Assembly (NCBI GenBank): GCA_017504655.1 | Contig: JAFVQT010000045.1 | Coordinates: forward strand, 1-61,692 | Direction: 5' to 3' | DNA: 61,692 bases | DNA from: Clostridia bacterium | GTDB taxonomy: Bacteria > Bacillota > Clostridia > Christensenellales > Borkfalkiaceae | Shown here: piece after piece, positions 27,996-37,964 of the stretch | How positions within the stretch are numbered: the first letter of the stretch is position 1 | How the letters are laid out: each line of letters begins with the position of its first letter | Translations under genes and position numbers: made by a program | Notes under the pieces: model-generated | The model's database searches: none | Told to the model about the DNA's origin: nothing | The model's input: only the letters and a program-made list of their open reading frames with translations

Positions 27996-28123
27996 AATCT
28001 GCCTCATTATTACTTGATAAATAATATCATATTACGCGCACGCAAGTCAATTGATTTAAGCAAATTTTATCGCTTTATCGTTAAATTTCGTCAAAGTCCG
28101 CCGTTTTTTCAGCAAAGATTTGC

Positions 28124-28612
28124 TTATTTGCCGTTTTCCTCTGCTATTTTTTCGATTTTTTCCTTTTCTGAGCGGTGAATCTCCACCTGCTGTTTTTTAT
28201 AGCTTTCACCGTAAAGCGCGTAGGTTGCCGCCGCCTTTGACAGAGTTTTTGCATTTATTCTTTCCAGCTCGTGCTTACAGTCCTCTATAGCCTTTGCAAC
28301 TCTTGGCTTAAATATTACGTACCACATAAAAGTGCCTGCAGCACACACGCCGAACACACACGACCATACTATAAATTTCCAAAGCTCAAACTCGTGCTCC
28401 ATACCTTGAGATAAAATAAATGCGAGCAAGACGATGGCGTAGGCTATTCCCATTATAACGGTAGTTATAATCAACGAAACACCCAAGCTCTTTTTTAAAT
28501 CCTGCAGGCGGTTTATCCTTTTTGAATAATAATTTCTCTCACCGAGTGCAGCCTTTTTTCTTGCTTCTCTTGTTGTGACCTTTTTTACGTCCTTAAACTG
28601 ATCTCTTATCAT
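28124..28612 (-). CDS. Uncharacterised two-helix membrane protein
   Basis: 162 residues. The N-terminus is basic and helical (residues 1-45), followed by two membrane segments (about 46-70 and 82-104), a short loop between them, and a charged C-terminal coiled coil of about 55 residues. I recognise no domain. It begins 3 bp after the uvrA stop with a GAGG ribosome site, so it is probably the last gene of the uvrBA transcript. A membrane-anchored cytoplasmic coiled coil is all that can be said. Confidence 0.7.
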   Translation of the reverse strand: MIRDQFKDVKKVTTREARKKAALGERNYYSKRINRLQDLKKSLGVSLIITTVIMGIAYAIVLLAFILSQGMEHEFELWKFIVWSCVFGVCAAGTFMWYVIFKPRVAKAIEDCKHELERINAKTLSKAAATYALYGESYKKQQVEIHRSEKEKIEKIAEENGK

Positions 28613-28615
28613 GTT

Positions 28616-31438
28616 TTACCTCTTTTGTAAAATCTTTTTTAAAAATTGACCCGTGTAGCTATGCTCTGCCTTGGCTACGTCTTCGGGCGAGCCTTCTGCA
28701 ACGACGGTTCCGCCTCCGTCGCCACCTTCGGGTCCTAAGTCTACGATATAATCCGCAACCTTTATAACGTCTAAGTTATGCTCTATGACGACTACCGTGT
28801 TGCCTGCCTGGGTAAGCCTGTTTAAAATGCCTACCAGTTTTTCCACGTCGTAGCTGTGAAGACCGGTGGTCGGCTCGTCCAAAATATAGAGAGTTCTGCC
28901 CGTAGACCTTTTTGAAAGCTCAGTTGCAAGCTTGACTCTCTGAGCCTCGCCACCTGAAAGCGTCGTTGCGGGCTGACCGAGCTTTATATAGCCAAGACCT
29001 ACGTCCTGCATAGTCTTAATTTTGTTGTAAATCCTTGGAATATTTTCAAAATATTCAACGCCCTCGTCGACGGTCATATCAAGCACGTCGGCAATACTTT
29101 TGCCCTTATACTTAACTTCTAAGGTTTCGTGGTTATACCTCTTTCCCTTACAAACCTCGCAAGGAACGAATACGTCGGGCAAAAAGTGCATTTCTATTTT
29201 TATTATGCCGTCGCCCTGGCATCTTTCACATCTTCCGCCTGCAACGTTAAACGAAAATCTGCCAGCCTTGTAGCCCCTTTCTTTAGCATCGTTAGATGAA
29301 GCAAAAATCTCCCTCACCGCAGTAAAAGCCCCCGTATAAGTCGCAGGATTGCTCCTCGGTGTTCTTCCTATCGGTGATTGGTCGATAGCTATTACGTTGT
29401 CAAAATAGTCCATTCCCTCTATTTTATCGCACGCGCCCATTCTTATTTTAGAGCCGTTTTTAACGTTGGAAATTATGGGAAGAAGCACCTCGTTTACAAG
29501 CGAGCTTTTACCGCTGCCCGATACGCCCGTAACTGCCGTGAATAAACCTACAGGGAATTTTACGTCTATATTTTTCAAGTTGTTCTGCTTTGCGCCAAGC
29601 ACTGAAAGCCATCTTCCGTCAGGCACTCTTCTTATATCGGGAACATCAATCCTTCTTCTTCCCGACAGATAATCACCGGTTATGGATTTAGGCTCATTGC
29701 AAATGTCATCCACAGTACCGCTTGCAACAATTTCACCGCCGTGAATACCCGCCCTCGGGCCGATATCCACGATAAAATCCGCTGCGCGCATAGTATCCTC
29801 GTCGTGCTCGACGACTATAAGCGTATTGCCTAAATCTCTCAGCTTTGTAAGCGTGTGAATAAGCTTTTCATTGTCACGCTGATGTAAGCCGATGCTTGGC
29901 TCGTCCAAAATATACAAAACGCCTGTAAGCCCACTGCCTATTTGGGTTGCAAGTCTTATTCGCTGAGCCTCACCACCCGACAGAGTTCCTGCCGTTCTTG
30001 AAAGCGTTAAGTAGCCAAGCCCCACATCCTCTAAAAACTTAAGCCTTGCATTGATTTCTTTTAAAATAGCCTTTGAAATTATCGCTTGGGTAACGGTTAG
30101 CGTAAGCCCCGCAATAAACTCCTTCATCTTAATTATTGAAAGGTCACAAAGCTCAATTATATTTAAACCGCCTATCTCTACTGCCAAAGCCTCTTTTTTA
30201 AGCCTTTTTCCACCGCAACAGGGACACGGCGCGCTTACCATATACTTTTCAATCTCACTCTTGGTGTAATCGCTTGTCGTTTCTTTATATCTTCTTTCGA
30301 GGTTGTTTATAACACCCTCGTAGCGGGCTAAAAAGCTACCCGAAGATGTGCTCGTGCGGTAGGACATATTTATCCTTTCGCCGTTGGTACCGTAAAGCAA
30401 AATATCCAAAACCTCTCTTGGCAAATCCTTTACAGGCACGTCCATACTAAAGCCGTAATGCTTTGATAAAGCATTAAAGTACATTTGCACCATCTTCCCA
30501 CTGTCTAAATTCCAGCCGGTTACCGCCAAAGCTCCCTCTCTTAAGCTTCTGTTGGGGTCGCCTATAACGAGCGACTCGTCCACTCTGGTCGTAAAGCCCA
30601 AGCCCTTACACTCGGGACATGCGCCAAACGGATTGTTAAACGAGAAGAGTCGCGGTTCAATCTCCTCTATGGAAATACCGCAGTCGGGACAGCTGTAGTT
30701 GGTTGAATACAAGGTATCATTGCCGTCACATTGAATAACAACTAACCCCTCTGCCAATTTGAGGGCGGTTTCTAAGCTGTCGGTAAGTCTTTTTCTTATA
30801 CCGTCCTTTACTACAAGCCTGTCTACGATGACCGAAATACTGTGCTTTACGTTTTTATCAAGCTTTATATCCTCGGAAAGCTCAAATATTGAGCCGTCTA
30901 CCTCTACTCTTGCAAAACCGCTCTTTCTATATCCCTCCAGCTGCTTGGTATACTCACCCTTTCTTCCCCTTACCACGGGAGCGTTTACGTAAATTTTACT
31001 GCCCTGAGGCATCGCAAGAACCTGCTCTGCAATTTGGTCTACCGTAATTTTTTCTATCACTCTTCCGCATTTTGGACAGTGCGGAGTACCTACTCTTGCA
31101 TATAAAAGCCTCAAATAGTCGTAAATTTCGGTAACAGTACCAACGGTTGACCTCGGGTTGTTGGAGGTTGTTTTTTGATCTATTGATATTGCGGGAGAAA
31201 GCCCCTCTATACTTTCCACGTCGGGCTTTTCCATCTGTCCTAAAAACATTCTTGCATAGCTGGATAAGCTCTCCATATACTTTCTTTGTCCCTCGGCAAA
31301 GATAGTATCGAATGCAAGCGTGGATTTTCCACTGCCCGAAAGCCCGGTAAAAACGACGAGCTTATCGCGTGGGATATCTATACTGACATCCTTTAAATTA
31401 TTCTCTTTTGCGCCTTTTACCTTAATGTAATTAATCAT
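28616..31438 (-). CDS. uvrA: Excinuclease ABC subunit A
   Basis: 940-residue DNA damage sensor of nucleotide excision repair, with two ABC ATPase modules. Walker A motifs are [12 protein letters not shown] near residue 34 and [12 protein letters not shown] near 640; ABC signatures [14 protein letters not shown] and [14 protein letters not shown] are present. The zinc finger for damage recognition is CERCQGDG...[10 protein letters not shown]; a further CPKCG/CPDCG zinc finger lies in the first half. Length is normal. It lies 10 bp downstream of uvrB; both work with UvrC, which is not in this window. Confidence 0.97.
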   Translation of the reverse strand: MINYIKVKGAKENNLKDVSIDIPRDKLVVFTGLSGSGKSTLAFDTIFAEGQRKYMESLSSYARMFLGQMEKPDVESIEGLSPAISIDQKTTSNNPRSTVGTVTEIYDYLRLLYARVGTPHCPKCGRVIEKITVDQIAEQVLAMPQGSKIYVNAPVVRGRKGEYTKQLEGYRKSGFARVEVDGSIFELSEDIKLDKNVKHSISVIVDRLVVKDGIRKRLTDSLETALKLAEGLVVIQCDGNDTLYSTNYSCPDCGISIEEIEPRLFSFNNPFGACPECKGLGFTTRVDESLVIGDPNRSLREGALAVTGWNLDSGKMVQMYFNALSKHYGFSMDVPVKDLPREVLDILLYGTNGERINMSYRTSTSSGSFLARYEGVINNLERRYKETTSDYTKSEIEKYMVSAPCPCCGGKRLKKEALAVEIGGLNIIELCDLSIIKMKEFIAGLTLTVTQAIISKAILKEINARLKFLEDVGLGYLTLSRTAGTLSGGEAQRIRLATQIGSGLTGVLYILDEPSIGLHQRDNEKLIHTLTKLRDLGNTLIVVEHDEDTMRAADFIVDIGPRAGIHGGEIVASGTVDDICNEPKSITGDYLSGRRRIDVPDIRRVPDGRWLSVLGAKQNNLKNIDVKFPVGLFTAVTGVSGSGKSSLVNEVLLPIISNVKNGSKIRMGACDKIEGMDYFDNVIAIDQSPIGRTPRSNPATYTGAFTAVREIFASSNDAKERGYKAGRFSFNVAGGRCERCQGDGIIKIEMHFLPDVFVPCEVCKGKRYNHETLEVKYKGKSIADVLDMTVDEGVEYFENIPRIYNKIKTMQDVGLGYIKLGQPATTLSGGEAQRVKLATELSKRSTGRTLYILDEPTTGLHSYDVEKLVGILNRLTQAGNTVVVIEHNLDVIKVADYIVDLGPEGGDGGGTVVAEGSPEDVAKAEHSYTGQFLKKILQKR

Positions 31439-31448
31439 TTATTCCTCT

Positions 31449-33413
31449 CTATTTAGCGCGCATTTTCTTCTTAAGCCGTGCTATGGTATCTCTTATTTCT
31501 ATACATTTCTCAAAATCAAGATTTTGAGATGCTATCTTCATAAGAGCCTTTAACTTTTCAATTTCCTCCGGAATATCCGCCATCTTGATATCCCTTACGG
31601 AATCTTCCTTCTTGGTAATTTCCAAGGTGTTAACAATCTTTTTAATAATCGTTTTAGGCACTATTCCGTGAGCCTCGTTATATCTTGACTGAATAGCTCT
31701 TCTCCTTGCCGTTTCGTCAATAGCCCTTTTCATACTGCCCGTAACGGTATCCGCGTACATTATTACCCTGCCCTCTGCATTTCGGGCAGTTCTGCCTATC
31801 GTTTGAATAAGAGCAGTATCACTTCTCAAAAATCCCTCTTTATCGGCGTCCAATATCGCAACGAGCTTAACCTCGGGGAGATCTAAGCCCTCTCTCAGCA
31901 GGTTTATACCTACTAATACGTCGATATCCCCTCGCCTTAGCTCCTGAACAATATCTATTCTCTCCAAGGTATCGATATCGCTGTGCATGTATCTTACCTT
32001 TACCGACTGCTCCTTCAAGTAGTCTGTAAGGCTTTCAGCCATCCTTTTTGTCAAGGTTGTAACAAGCACTCTTCCACCGCTTTTTACAACGGCATTTATT
32101 TCAGACTGCAAATCGTCAATTTGCCCCTTAGTCGGTCTGACCTCAACTATCGGGTCTAACAGCCCCGTAGGACGTATAACCTGCTCTGCATTGTTGTCCG
32201 AAAGGGATAATTCGTACTCTGCCGGGGTTGCGGATATAAATACGGTCTGACCGATACGCGAATTAAATTCGCTAAAGGTAAGCGGTCTGTTATCGTATGC
32301 GGAATTTAAACGGAAGCCGTAATCAACAAGATTGTTCTTCCTCGACCTGTCGCCGTTGTACATGGCTCTTATTTGAGGTATGGTCATATGGCTTTCGTCT
32401 ATAAAAACTATAAAGTCCTTTGGAAAATAGTCTAAAAGAGTGAACGGTGGCTCGCCGGGGTTTCTTCCGTCAAAATACCTGCTGTAATTTTCTATTCCGC
32501 TACAATATCCTATCTCTCGCATCATCTCTAAGTCGTAGCTGGTTCTTTGAAGTAATCTTTGCGCCTCTAACAGCTTGTCCTTTTGCTTGTGTGCATCTAC
32601 TTCCCTACGCATATCATCTTCAATTCGCTTTAGCGAGTCTTCCATCTTCTCGTCGCCAACGGCGTAGTGACTTGCGGGGAAAATAGCCACGTGACTTATT
32701 CTGTTTATTACCTTGCCGGTTACGAAATCACACTCACAAATACGGTCTACCTCGTCACCGAAAAATTCTACTCTGATATAAATTTCGTCGTTTGATGCAG
32801 GAAAAATTTCAACCACGTCACCCCTGACCCTGAACGACGCACGCGAAAAGTCGATATCCTTTCTCTCATACTGACGGGTAACCAAGGTGCGCATCAGTTC
32901 ATCTCTGTCTAAGGTCATACCCTCTCGAATTGAAATTGCAAGGGCAAAATATTCCTCGGGCGCGCCTAAGCCGTAAATACACGAAACGGATGCAACGACT
33001 ATAACGTCATTTCTTTCGGCAAGCGAGCACGTTGCGCTATGGCGGAGCTTATCTATCTCGTCGTTTATGGACAAGTCCTTTTCAATATACGTGTCCGTTG
33101 ACGGAATATACGACTCGGGTTGATAGTAATCGTAGTAAGAAACGAAATATTCCACTCTGTTTTCGGGGAAAAACTCCCTGAGCTCGTTACATAGCTGAGC
33201 TGCAAGCGTTTTATTGTGAGCAATAACCAAGGCAGGGCGTTGAACGTTTGCAATGACGTTTGCCATAGTAAACGTTTTACCCGAGCCTGTTACCCCCACG
33301 AGCACTTGACTTTTAAGCCCATCCTCAATGCCCTCGCTCAGACTTCTTATAGCCTCCGGCTGGTCTCCCGTAGGTAAATATTCAGAATGTAAAATAAATT
33401 TCTTCTTTTCCAT
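31449..33413 (-). CDS. uvrB: Excinuclease ABC subunit B
   Basis: 654-residue damage-verification helicase of nucleotide excision repair. Walker A is [12 protein letters not shown] near residue 40, and the damage-probing beta-hairpin is [20 protein letters not shown]. Motif II is FIDESHMT. The C-terminal UVR domain (about 615-650, [21 protein letters not shown]) contacts UvrC. The ribosome site at 33413 is weak; the preceding stop lies 3 bp upstream, suggesting translational coupling to the small membrane-protein gene. Confidence 0.97.
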   Translation of the reverse strand: MEKKKFILHSEYLPTGDQPEAIRSLSEGIEDGLKSQVLVGVTGSGKTFTMANVIANVQRPALVIAHNKTLAAQLCNELREFFPENRVEYFVSYYDYYQPESYIPSTDTYIEKDLSINDEIDKLRHSATCSLAERNDVIVVASVSCIYGLGAPEEYFALAISIREGMTLDRDELMRTLVTRQYERKDIDFSRASFRVRGDVVEIFPASNDEIYIRVEFFGDEVDRICECDFVTGKVINRISHVAIFPASHYAVGDEKMEDSLKRIEDDMRREVDAHKQKDKLLEAQRLLQRTSYDLEMMREIGYCSGIENYSRYFDGRNPGEPPFTLLDYFPKDFIVFIDESHMTIPQIRAMYNGDRSRKNNLVDYGFRLNSAYDNRPLTFSEFNSRIGQTVFISATPAEYELSLSDNNAEQVIRPTGLLDPIVEVRPTKGQIDDLQSEINAVVKSGGRVLVTTLTKRMAESLTDYLKEQSVKVRYMHSDIDTLERIDIVQELRRGDIDVLVGINLLREGLDLPEVKLVAILDADKEGFLRSDTALIQTIGRTARNAEGRVIMYADTVTGSMKRAIDETARRRAIQSRYNEAHGIVPKTIIKKIVNTLEITKKEDSVRDIKMADIPEEIEKLKALMKIASQNLDFEKCIEIRDTIARLKKKMRAK

Positions 33414-33416
33414 AAA

Positions 33417-33770
33417 TTAAAACAACCCGTATAAAAGCTTTGTAACTATAAACGCTGTAACCGAGCCAAGCACGGCAAATATGACCTTTATCGCTAAATT
33501 GCCATATAGCTGTTTTCTCTCCCTTTGATAACATTTGCCCTTAAGCTTTGGAAAGATGCAAAGCATCTTTTCCTTTCCTTTATAGCACCGTATAACCTCA
33601 AAGTACCCCTCTACCTGTAGGGAATTTACGGTAACCTCTAAATCCTGCTCGGTAAATTTTTTAATTTTTAACTGTGAAAGCAATTTTTCCTGTGAAAAAA
33701 GCGCGCTTTCTCTATCTCCGCACTGAGCCATTACCGCCTTTAAAACACTCAGCTCCTTTGCCGTCAGCAT
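33417..33770 (-). CDS. Small protein: predicted winged-helix N-terminus and one C-terminal membrane anchor (member B)
   Basis: About 118 residues from the ATG at 33770, preceded by GGGTGG. Residues 1-70 (LTAKELSVLKAVMAQCGDRE...DLEVTVNSLQVEGYFEV) look like a helix-helix-wing DNA-binding fold, and one strong membrane segment fills residues 90-115. It overlaps the previous gene by 4 or more bp, and the two proteins have the same layout, so they may be diverged paralogues. No named family is recognised. It probably shares the uvrBA transcript. Confidence 0.6.
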   Translation of the reverse strand: MLTAKELSVLKAVMAQCGDRESALFSQEKLLSQLKIKKFTEQDLEVTVNSLQVEGYFEVIRCYKGKEKMLCIFPKLKGKCYQRERKQLYGNLAIKVIFAVLGSVTAFIVTKLLYGLF

Positions 33771-34135
33771 AATATTCCACCCAGCAACGCACCTATAAAC
33801 GAGCATAAAAAGCTAAGCGCGAGAAAAAGCAAATCCCGACCCTGCTTAGGGGCTTTTATACGCTCATTCTCACCTTCTTTTCCCTCTTTTTCAACCAAAA
33901 AGCTTTTCCCTGACGGCTTTAATAAAACAACCTCTTCATCCATGTATTTAAGGTCGATATATCCGTCGCTATAAAGCTCCCTGACCATCAGCCTAAGCCC
34001 GTCTGCGGTAATTGGCTGACAGTCAAAATACGCACGGTTTAAAAGGTCTGCCGTGTCCGATATACCAAAGAGCTTGTATTCCCTTTCACACTCCGATTTT
34101 AAGTACTGTAATACCTTTAAATATCTGTCCCTCAT
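33764..34135 (-). CDS. Small protein: predicted winged-helix N-terminus and one C-terminal membrane anchor (member A)
   Basis: About 123 residues. The ATG at 34135 is preferred; a TTG three bases upstream also fits the frame, and the ribosome site is weak. Residues 1-65 (YLKVLQYLKSECEREYKLFGISDTADLL...LRLMVRELYSDGYIDLKY) resemble a winged-helix unit; a charged linker with KEGKEGENERIKAPKQGR follows, then one membrane segment to the C-terminus. The arrangement is that of a one-component membrane-anchored DNA-binding protein, which is inference. Confidence 0.6.
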   Translation of the reverse strand: MRDRYLKVLQYLKSECEREYKLFGISDTADLLNRAYFDCQPITADGLRLMVRELYSDGYIDLKYMDEEVVLLKPSGKSFLVEKEGKEGENERIKAPKQGRDLLFLALSFLCSFIGALLGGILC

Positions 34136-34170
34136 CAATGATAATTATCTGCAAGTTTAAGGGGTTTATT

Positions 34171-34563
34171 CTATAATAGGCTTTCGGTCGTGGAATAAAT
34201 CTCCAAAGCACCCAAAATAAATGCGTAGAACAGACAAAAAACATAGATAACGCATATAAAAACGGTAATGAGAGATATTACGATTGCCCATCTTAACGGC
34301 TTAGACGGAGCCTTGCGATATCTTTTGAACGCCATAATAAGCCCTATTACCGCAAAGACAGCCCCAATACCAAAGACGAAGGTAAGCAAAAGCCCTATTA
34401 AAGAAAATATGAGAGGAAGCCTGTTATACCTTCTCTTTTGCATATACTGTCTTCTCTTTTCCTGTTCAAGACCAATCTTTAAATAATCGTCTTGAGTTAA
34501 CTGTTGAGTAGTACTGTTTCGGTTATTCAATTGGTTAGTATCCATCTCGTTAAAACTTTCCAT
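34171..34563 (-). CDS. Uncharacterised small membrane protein
   Basis: 130 residues. The first 45 residues are hydrophilic and rich in N, Q and R (QLNNRNSTTQQLTQDDYLK), followed by two long membrane segments (about 50-75 and 90-120). It resembles DUF4190-type small membrane proteins in layout, but no signature is clear. It is the first gene of the run leading into uvrB. Confidence 0.5.
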   Translation of the reverse strand: MESFNEMDTNQLNNRNSTTQQLTQDDYLKIGLEQEKRRQYMQKRRYNRLPLIFSLIGLLLTFVFGIGAVFAVIGLIMAFKRYRKAPSKPLRWAIVISLITVFICVIYVFCLFYAFILGALEIYSTTESLL

Positions 34564-34692
34564 ATTATCATTTTACCATAAATTCATTTTATTTACAAGT
34601 AAATAAAAAGAAAACTCTTGCTATTTGAAATTTTTTATATTTCTTTCACAATATACCTTATACCAATTTTGCGTCATCTTCAGCAAAAATCC

Positions 34693-34707
34693 CTCTATAG
34701 GTCGATT
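34693..34707 (-). repeat. Reverse-oriented partial copy of the AATCRACYTATAGRCYGAC motif
   Basis: On the minus strand it reads AATCGACCTATAGAG, in the divergent gap between the small membrane-protein gene and the phosphatase gene. Confidence 0.4.
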
Positions 34708-34776
34708 TTCTCGCAATTACACATCTCAACAGTCTGATATAAGCAAGAAATGTTGCAACTAAATTAATTTTTATTA

Positions 34777-34805
34777 TTGACTCTCTTACGCAGTTATGTT
34801 ACAAT
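34777..34805 (+). promoter_or_regulatory. Sigma-A promoter for the phosphatase / surface-protein genes
   Basis: -35 TTGACT (34777-34782), a 17-nt spacer and -10 TACAAT (34800-34805). The transcript would start about 18 bp before the ATG, giving a very short leader that is almost entirely the dyad described next. Confidence 0.75.
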
Positions 34806-34807
34806 AA

Positions 34808-34830
34808 TAACATTAAGGAGGTTAATGTTA
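34808..34830 (+). promoter_or_regulatory. Perfect dyad with the Shine-Dalgarno in its loop
   Basis: TAACATTAA (34808-34816), loop GGAGG (34817-34821), TTAATGTTA (34822-34830). The last A of the dyad is the A of the start codon. It could be an operator overlapping the transcription start, or an RNA hairpin that displays or masks the ribosome site. Confidence 0.7.
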
Positions 34831-36014
34831 TGTTTAAATCAAAACTCATCAAGTTACTTATGTCGGCTTTGTTAGCCTGCATTGCCATTACACCCGCAGG
34901 ATGCTCATCTACTGGCGATGCAAATGACGAAGACGGCTTCTTCACAAAGGTTGTAATAGCTAAGGCTGACGGAAGCGAAGCTTACACCCCAACCATCAAC
35001 GCAGACCCGTCGGAAGACATTGAGGTTGCCCTTTTATCAGGGGAAATTTACGAGGTTTGTAAAAACTATCGCTATTATATAACCGACAGCTATAACGCAG
35101 ACGGTGTAGACGTTTTTGCTCCCACCCCTCTTACCGTTTCATGGGAAAGTCAGGATACTCCGCTTTATTACATTTTTGAAATATCCACAAACGAAGATAT
35201 GTCCGACGCGGAAAGCTTTGTCACCTTTGACACGAGCATAACCTTTAACTATTTATTCATGGGCTATAAATACTACTATCGCATTCAAGCTAAGTTTGAG
35301 GACAGAATCGTAAAATCAAGAATTTTTAAATTCTCCACCTCTTATCTTCCACGTACAGTTTTCATTGACAACAATGTTTCCAACACCCGTGACTGGGGCG
35401 GATTCCTTTGCTCGGGCGGTACTCAGAGAGTTAAGCAAGGTATTGTTTACAGAGGCGGCAAGCTTGAAAACATAACCGAAAGCGGCATAAAGGTAATGCT
35501 TGACGATTTAAAAATCAAAACCGACCTCGACGTCAGAGGCGACGGCACTGCAGGCACAGATATTTCTCCACTTGGAAGTGGCGTAAACTATATCGAAACC
35601 ACCGGGCCTTACTATCTCGGCACAAACGGTATTGATAGTCCAAACTACAGAGAGGCTTTGCTGACAGAAATCAGAGCCTTTGCAAATGCAGACAATTTCC
35701 CAATTTACGTTCACTGCTCTTTAGGCAGAGACAGAACGGGTACATTATGCTTCCTCATCAACGCACTTTTGGGCGTTAACGAAAAGGACTTATACATTGA
35801 TTACGAAATTTCAATGATGTCTGCGATGGGACACGCTGACGGACAGTCTGCCACAAATATGGTTGGTTCCGCTTTCAGAGGCCTACTCAACTACATTAAA
35901 TATTACAGCTACGGCAGTTTAGCTGCAAACACCGAAAAGTTTATGCTTGATATCGGTATTACCGAAGCGGAAATCGCCGCTATCAAAGAAAATATGCTTG
36001 AGGAGGTAAAATAA
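34830..36014 (+). CDS. Secreted lipoprotein tyrosine-type protein phosphatase
   Basis: 394 residues. The N-terminal signal is followed by TPAGC at residues 21-25, a lipobox-like end (Pro at -3 is unusual). Residues about 80-170 look like a beta-sandwich resembling a fibronectin type III unit (WESQDTPLYYIFEISTNEDMS, YYYRIQAKFE). The catalytic domain has a DLDVRG start and the PTP signature HCSLGRDRTGT with nucleophile C296 and Arg302, as in the Y_phosphatase3 family of secreted phosphatases. It probably acts outside the membrane on phosphotyrosine, phosphoserine or phosphoinositide substrates. It is followed after 1 bp by a surface-protein gene, so both are made together. Confidence 0.8.
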   Translation: MFKSKLIKLLMSALLACIAITPAGCSSTGDANDEDGFFTKVVIAKADGSEAYTPTINADPSEDIEVALLSGEIYEVCKNYRYYITDSYNADGVDVFAPTPLTVSWESQDTPLYYIFEISTNEDMSDAESFVTFDTSITFNYLFMGYKYYYRIQAKFEDRIVKSRIFKFSTSYLPRTVFIDNNVSNTRDWGGFLCSGGTQRVKQGIVYRGGKLENITESGIKVMLDDLKIKTDLDVRGDGTAGTDISPLGSGVNYIETTGPYYLGTNGIDSPNYREALLTEIRAFANADNFPIYVHCSLGRDRTGTLCFLINALLGVNEKDLYIDYEISMMSAMGHADGQSATNMVGSAFRGLLNYIKYYSYGSLAANTEKFMLDIGITEAEIAAIKENMLEEVK

Positions 36015-36015
36015 T

Positions 36016-37458
36016 ATGTTACGTAAAATTTTATCCCTTGTTGCTGTTATCGCTTTAGCTATCGGCATATTCAGCCCAATCGGCAAAGCTGCGGAGGTCA
36101 GGGCTGACTCAACTGATTTTGACTGTGTTTATAGCGCAGGCGACCTTGACCGTGTACACAACTTGAGATATTACGGCTCAAGCGAAATTATCCACTACAC
36201 TGAGGAAGAGGCAATCGCCGCAGGTGTTCCCGCAGGCTTTACGGGTGACGTTTTACAGGTAATAGAGCTTCCGGGCTGCAACAGCAAGGGCGTTATGTTA
36301 GACTTTTCGGATCTTCAAATACCTGCTTTTACAATTGATTCTATTTCCTTTAGAATTTACGTAGGCAAAGACAATAATCCATCCGACGGATACCCCGAGG
36401 TGAGAATTCCAACACCCGGAATGGTTGATGCCTGGTGCATGAGATATCCTGCAAACAATTTGACCGAGCAGTGGATAGACGTAGTATTTGACGAATCGAC
36501 CTACCATCAATCATTTTCTATTGACAACTTGTGTACAGACGGTTACCTTGACACGTTTGAGTTAGCAGTAAGACACAATGTTGAAGGATTTAAATTCTAT
36601 GTTGACAGTATCAAGGTTAACATTGTTGAAGACGACGGCGTACCACCTACACTTACCTATAACGGTGAAAGCTCAATAACGATTGCGCAAGGCCAGGAGA
36701 TTAACCTCGACGTTACAGCAACTGACAAATTCAATCAACCGCTCGACGTTGTACTTACCTGGGGCGACCCTTCAAGATTAGACGCTGATGGCAACCCCTT
36801 GGCAGGCGAGCACGTTTTAACCTTATCTGCAACCGATTATTTTGGCAACGTCGCCTCGGTTACTATCGACGTCACTGTAATACAGCCCGATTTGATAGCA
36901 CCCGAAATGACTGTTCCAACCGATGCAATATACGTTAAAGTCGGCACTACTCCACTTATAAACGTATCTGCAACAGACGATAACGACGGTGAAATTGCCG
37001 TAACTCAATCATGGTCTGAAAATGCTTTGGATAAAGACGGAAAGCTCACCGAGGGCGAACACGTTTTAACTCTTACCGCAAGAGACTCCAGCAATAACGT
37101 AACCGTTAAAACTATAACCTTCTACGTTACTGAAAACGGCGATGACTTCGACGTTATCGTTGACGAGGAAGAGCTTTGCTCGGATGAGGAAAGCGAATCG
37201 GAATCTGAAAGTGAATCGGAATCTGAAAGCGAATCTGAAAGCCAAGAAGAATCTACCGACGGAGAGGAATCTCAAAAAGAAAGCGTAATAGAATCTGAGG
37301 ATGAGCAACCGGACAGTCAGGAAAGCTTAACAGAAAGTGAAGAGTCATCTGAGGGCTCTGCATCATCTTTTAGCTGTACGGGCGCACTCGCATCTCTTCC
37401 TTTCCTCTCTTTAATCGTTTTAGCCGGCTCTGTTGCTATAATCAGAAAGAAGAGATAA
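36016..37458 (+). CDS. Secreted multidomain surface protein with Ser/Glu repeat stalk and C-terminal membrane anchor
   Basis: 480 residues. A signal peptide (residues about 1-30) is followed by a non-recognised beta-rich domain (35-205). Two bacterial Ig-like / HYR-type units (about 210-292 and 295-375, both with AGEHVLTL or EGEHVLTL and DV or NV strands) come next. Then a long acidic stalk with (SE)n dipeptide repeats at about 392-410 and more E/S-rich sequence to about 450 leads to SFSCTGALASLPFL, a membrane segment and KKR. There is no LPxTG; the SCTG-hydrophobic-KKR tail resembles other Clostridia cell-surface anchors. Its ribosome site GGAGG lies in the end of the phosphatase gene. Function unknown; surface display or glycan adhesion is a guess. 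Confidence 0.8.
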   Translation: MLRKILSLVAVIALAIGIFSPIGKAAEVRADSTDFDCVYSAGDLDRVHNLRYYGSSEIIHYTEEEAIAAGVPAGFTGDVLQVIELPGCNSKGVMLDFSDLQIPAFTIDSISFRIYVGKDNNPSDGYPEVRIPTPGMVDAWCMRYPANNLTEQWIDVVFDESTYHQSFSIDNLCTDGYLDTFELAVRHNVEGFKFYVDSIKVNIVEDDGVPPTLTYNGESSITIAQGQEINLDVTATDKFNQPLDVVLTWGDPSRLDADGNPLAGEHVLTLSATDYFGNVASVTIDVTVIQPDLIAPEMTVPTDAIYVKVGTTPLINVSATDDNDGEIAVTQSWSENALDKDGKLTEGEHVLTLTARDSSNNVTVKTITFYVTENGDDFDVIVDEEELCSDEESESESESESESESESESQEESTDGEESQKESVIESEDEQPDSQESLTESEESSEGSASSFSCTGALASLPFLSLIVLAGSVAIIRKKR

Positions 37459-37535
37459 TCACGAAATTGGCAAACGCTATTAATTAAAGGTTATGCCACA
37501 TCGTTGGCAAAGCCTCTTCGCAAAAGGAGATTTTT

Positions 37536-37853
37536 ATGGAAAAATATGCATGGAGCGCCAAAATTAAAGAGGGCACTGAAGCAGAATACGTTAAAAGACA
37601 TAATGAAATTTGGCCTGAAATGGTCGAGCTTTTAAAGGCTTCGGGTATAAAAAACTATACTATTTGGCTAAGCGGTACTACCCTTTTCGGATATTACGAG
37701 TGTGAGCACGGTGTAGAATTTGCCACAAAAACTCAAGCAAACAGCCCTATAGTTGACAAATGGAACGAATATATGAAGGATATTCTTCTTATGGAAATGG
37801 ACCCTGAAACAGGCGCACAGCCACAGCTTAAAAAGGTTTTTGAGTTAGACTAA
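37536..37853 (+). CDS. rhaM: L-rhamnose mutarotase
   Basis: 105-residue dimeric alpha/beta-barrel protein that interconverts the alpha and beta anomers of L-rhamnose. YVKRHNEIWPEMVELLKASGIKNYTIWL carries the catalytic His (residue about 21) and conserved W/Y. The ending WNEYMKDILLME is characteristic. The other rha genes are not in this window, so it may serve a broader deoxysugar role. It has a strong AAAGGAGA ribosome site and a terminator after it. Confidence 0.93.
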   Translation: MEKYAWSAKIKEGTEAEYVKRHNEIWPEMVELLKASGIKNYTIWLSGTTLFGYYECEHGVEFATKTQANSPIVDKWNEYMKDILLMEMDPETGAQPQLKKVFELD

Positions 37854-37863
37854 AAGACAATAA

Positions 37864-37897
37864 AAAACGAGGCGGTTAAACTAAACCGCCCCGTTTT
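37864..37897 (+). terminator. Intrinsic terminator after rhaM
   Basis: AAAACG/CGTTTT outer and GGCGGTT (37871-37877) / AACCGCC (37884-37890) inner stem, followed by GTTTTTG on the plus strand. It also serves as a barrier to galM on the other strand. Confidence 0.88.
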
Positions 37898-37964
37898 GTT
37901 TTTGTTGAATTTCCATTGATTTTCTATACGGATATGCTTTTATCTATAGCTATATGACATAGCC

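Noticed and set aside
34830-37458. LPxTG sortase substrate
   Set aside because: No LPxTG-like motif before the last membrane helix; the tail has SCTG instead.
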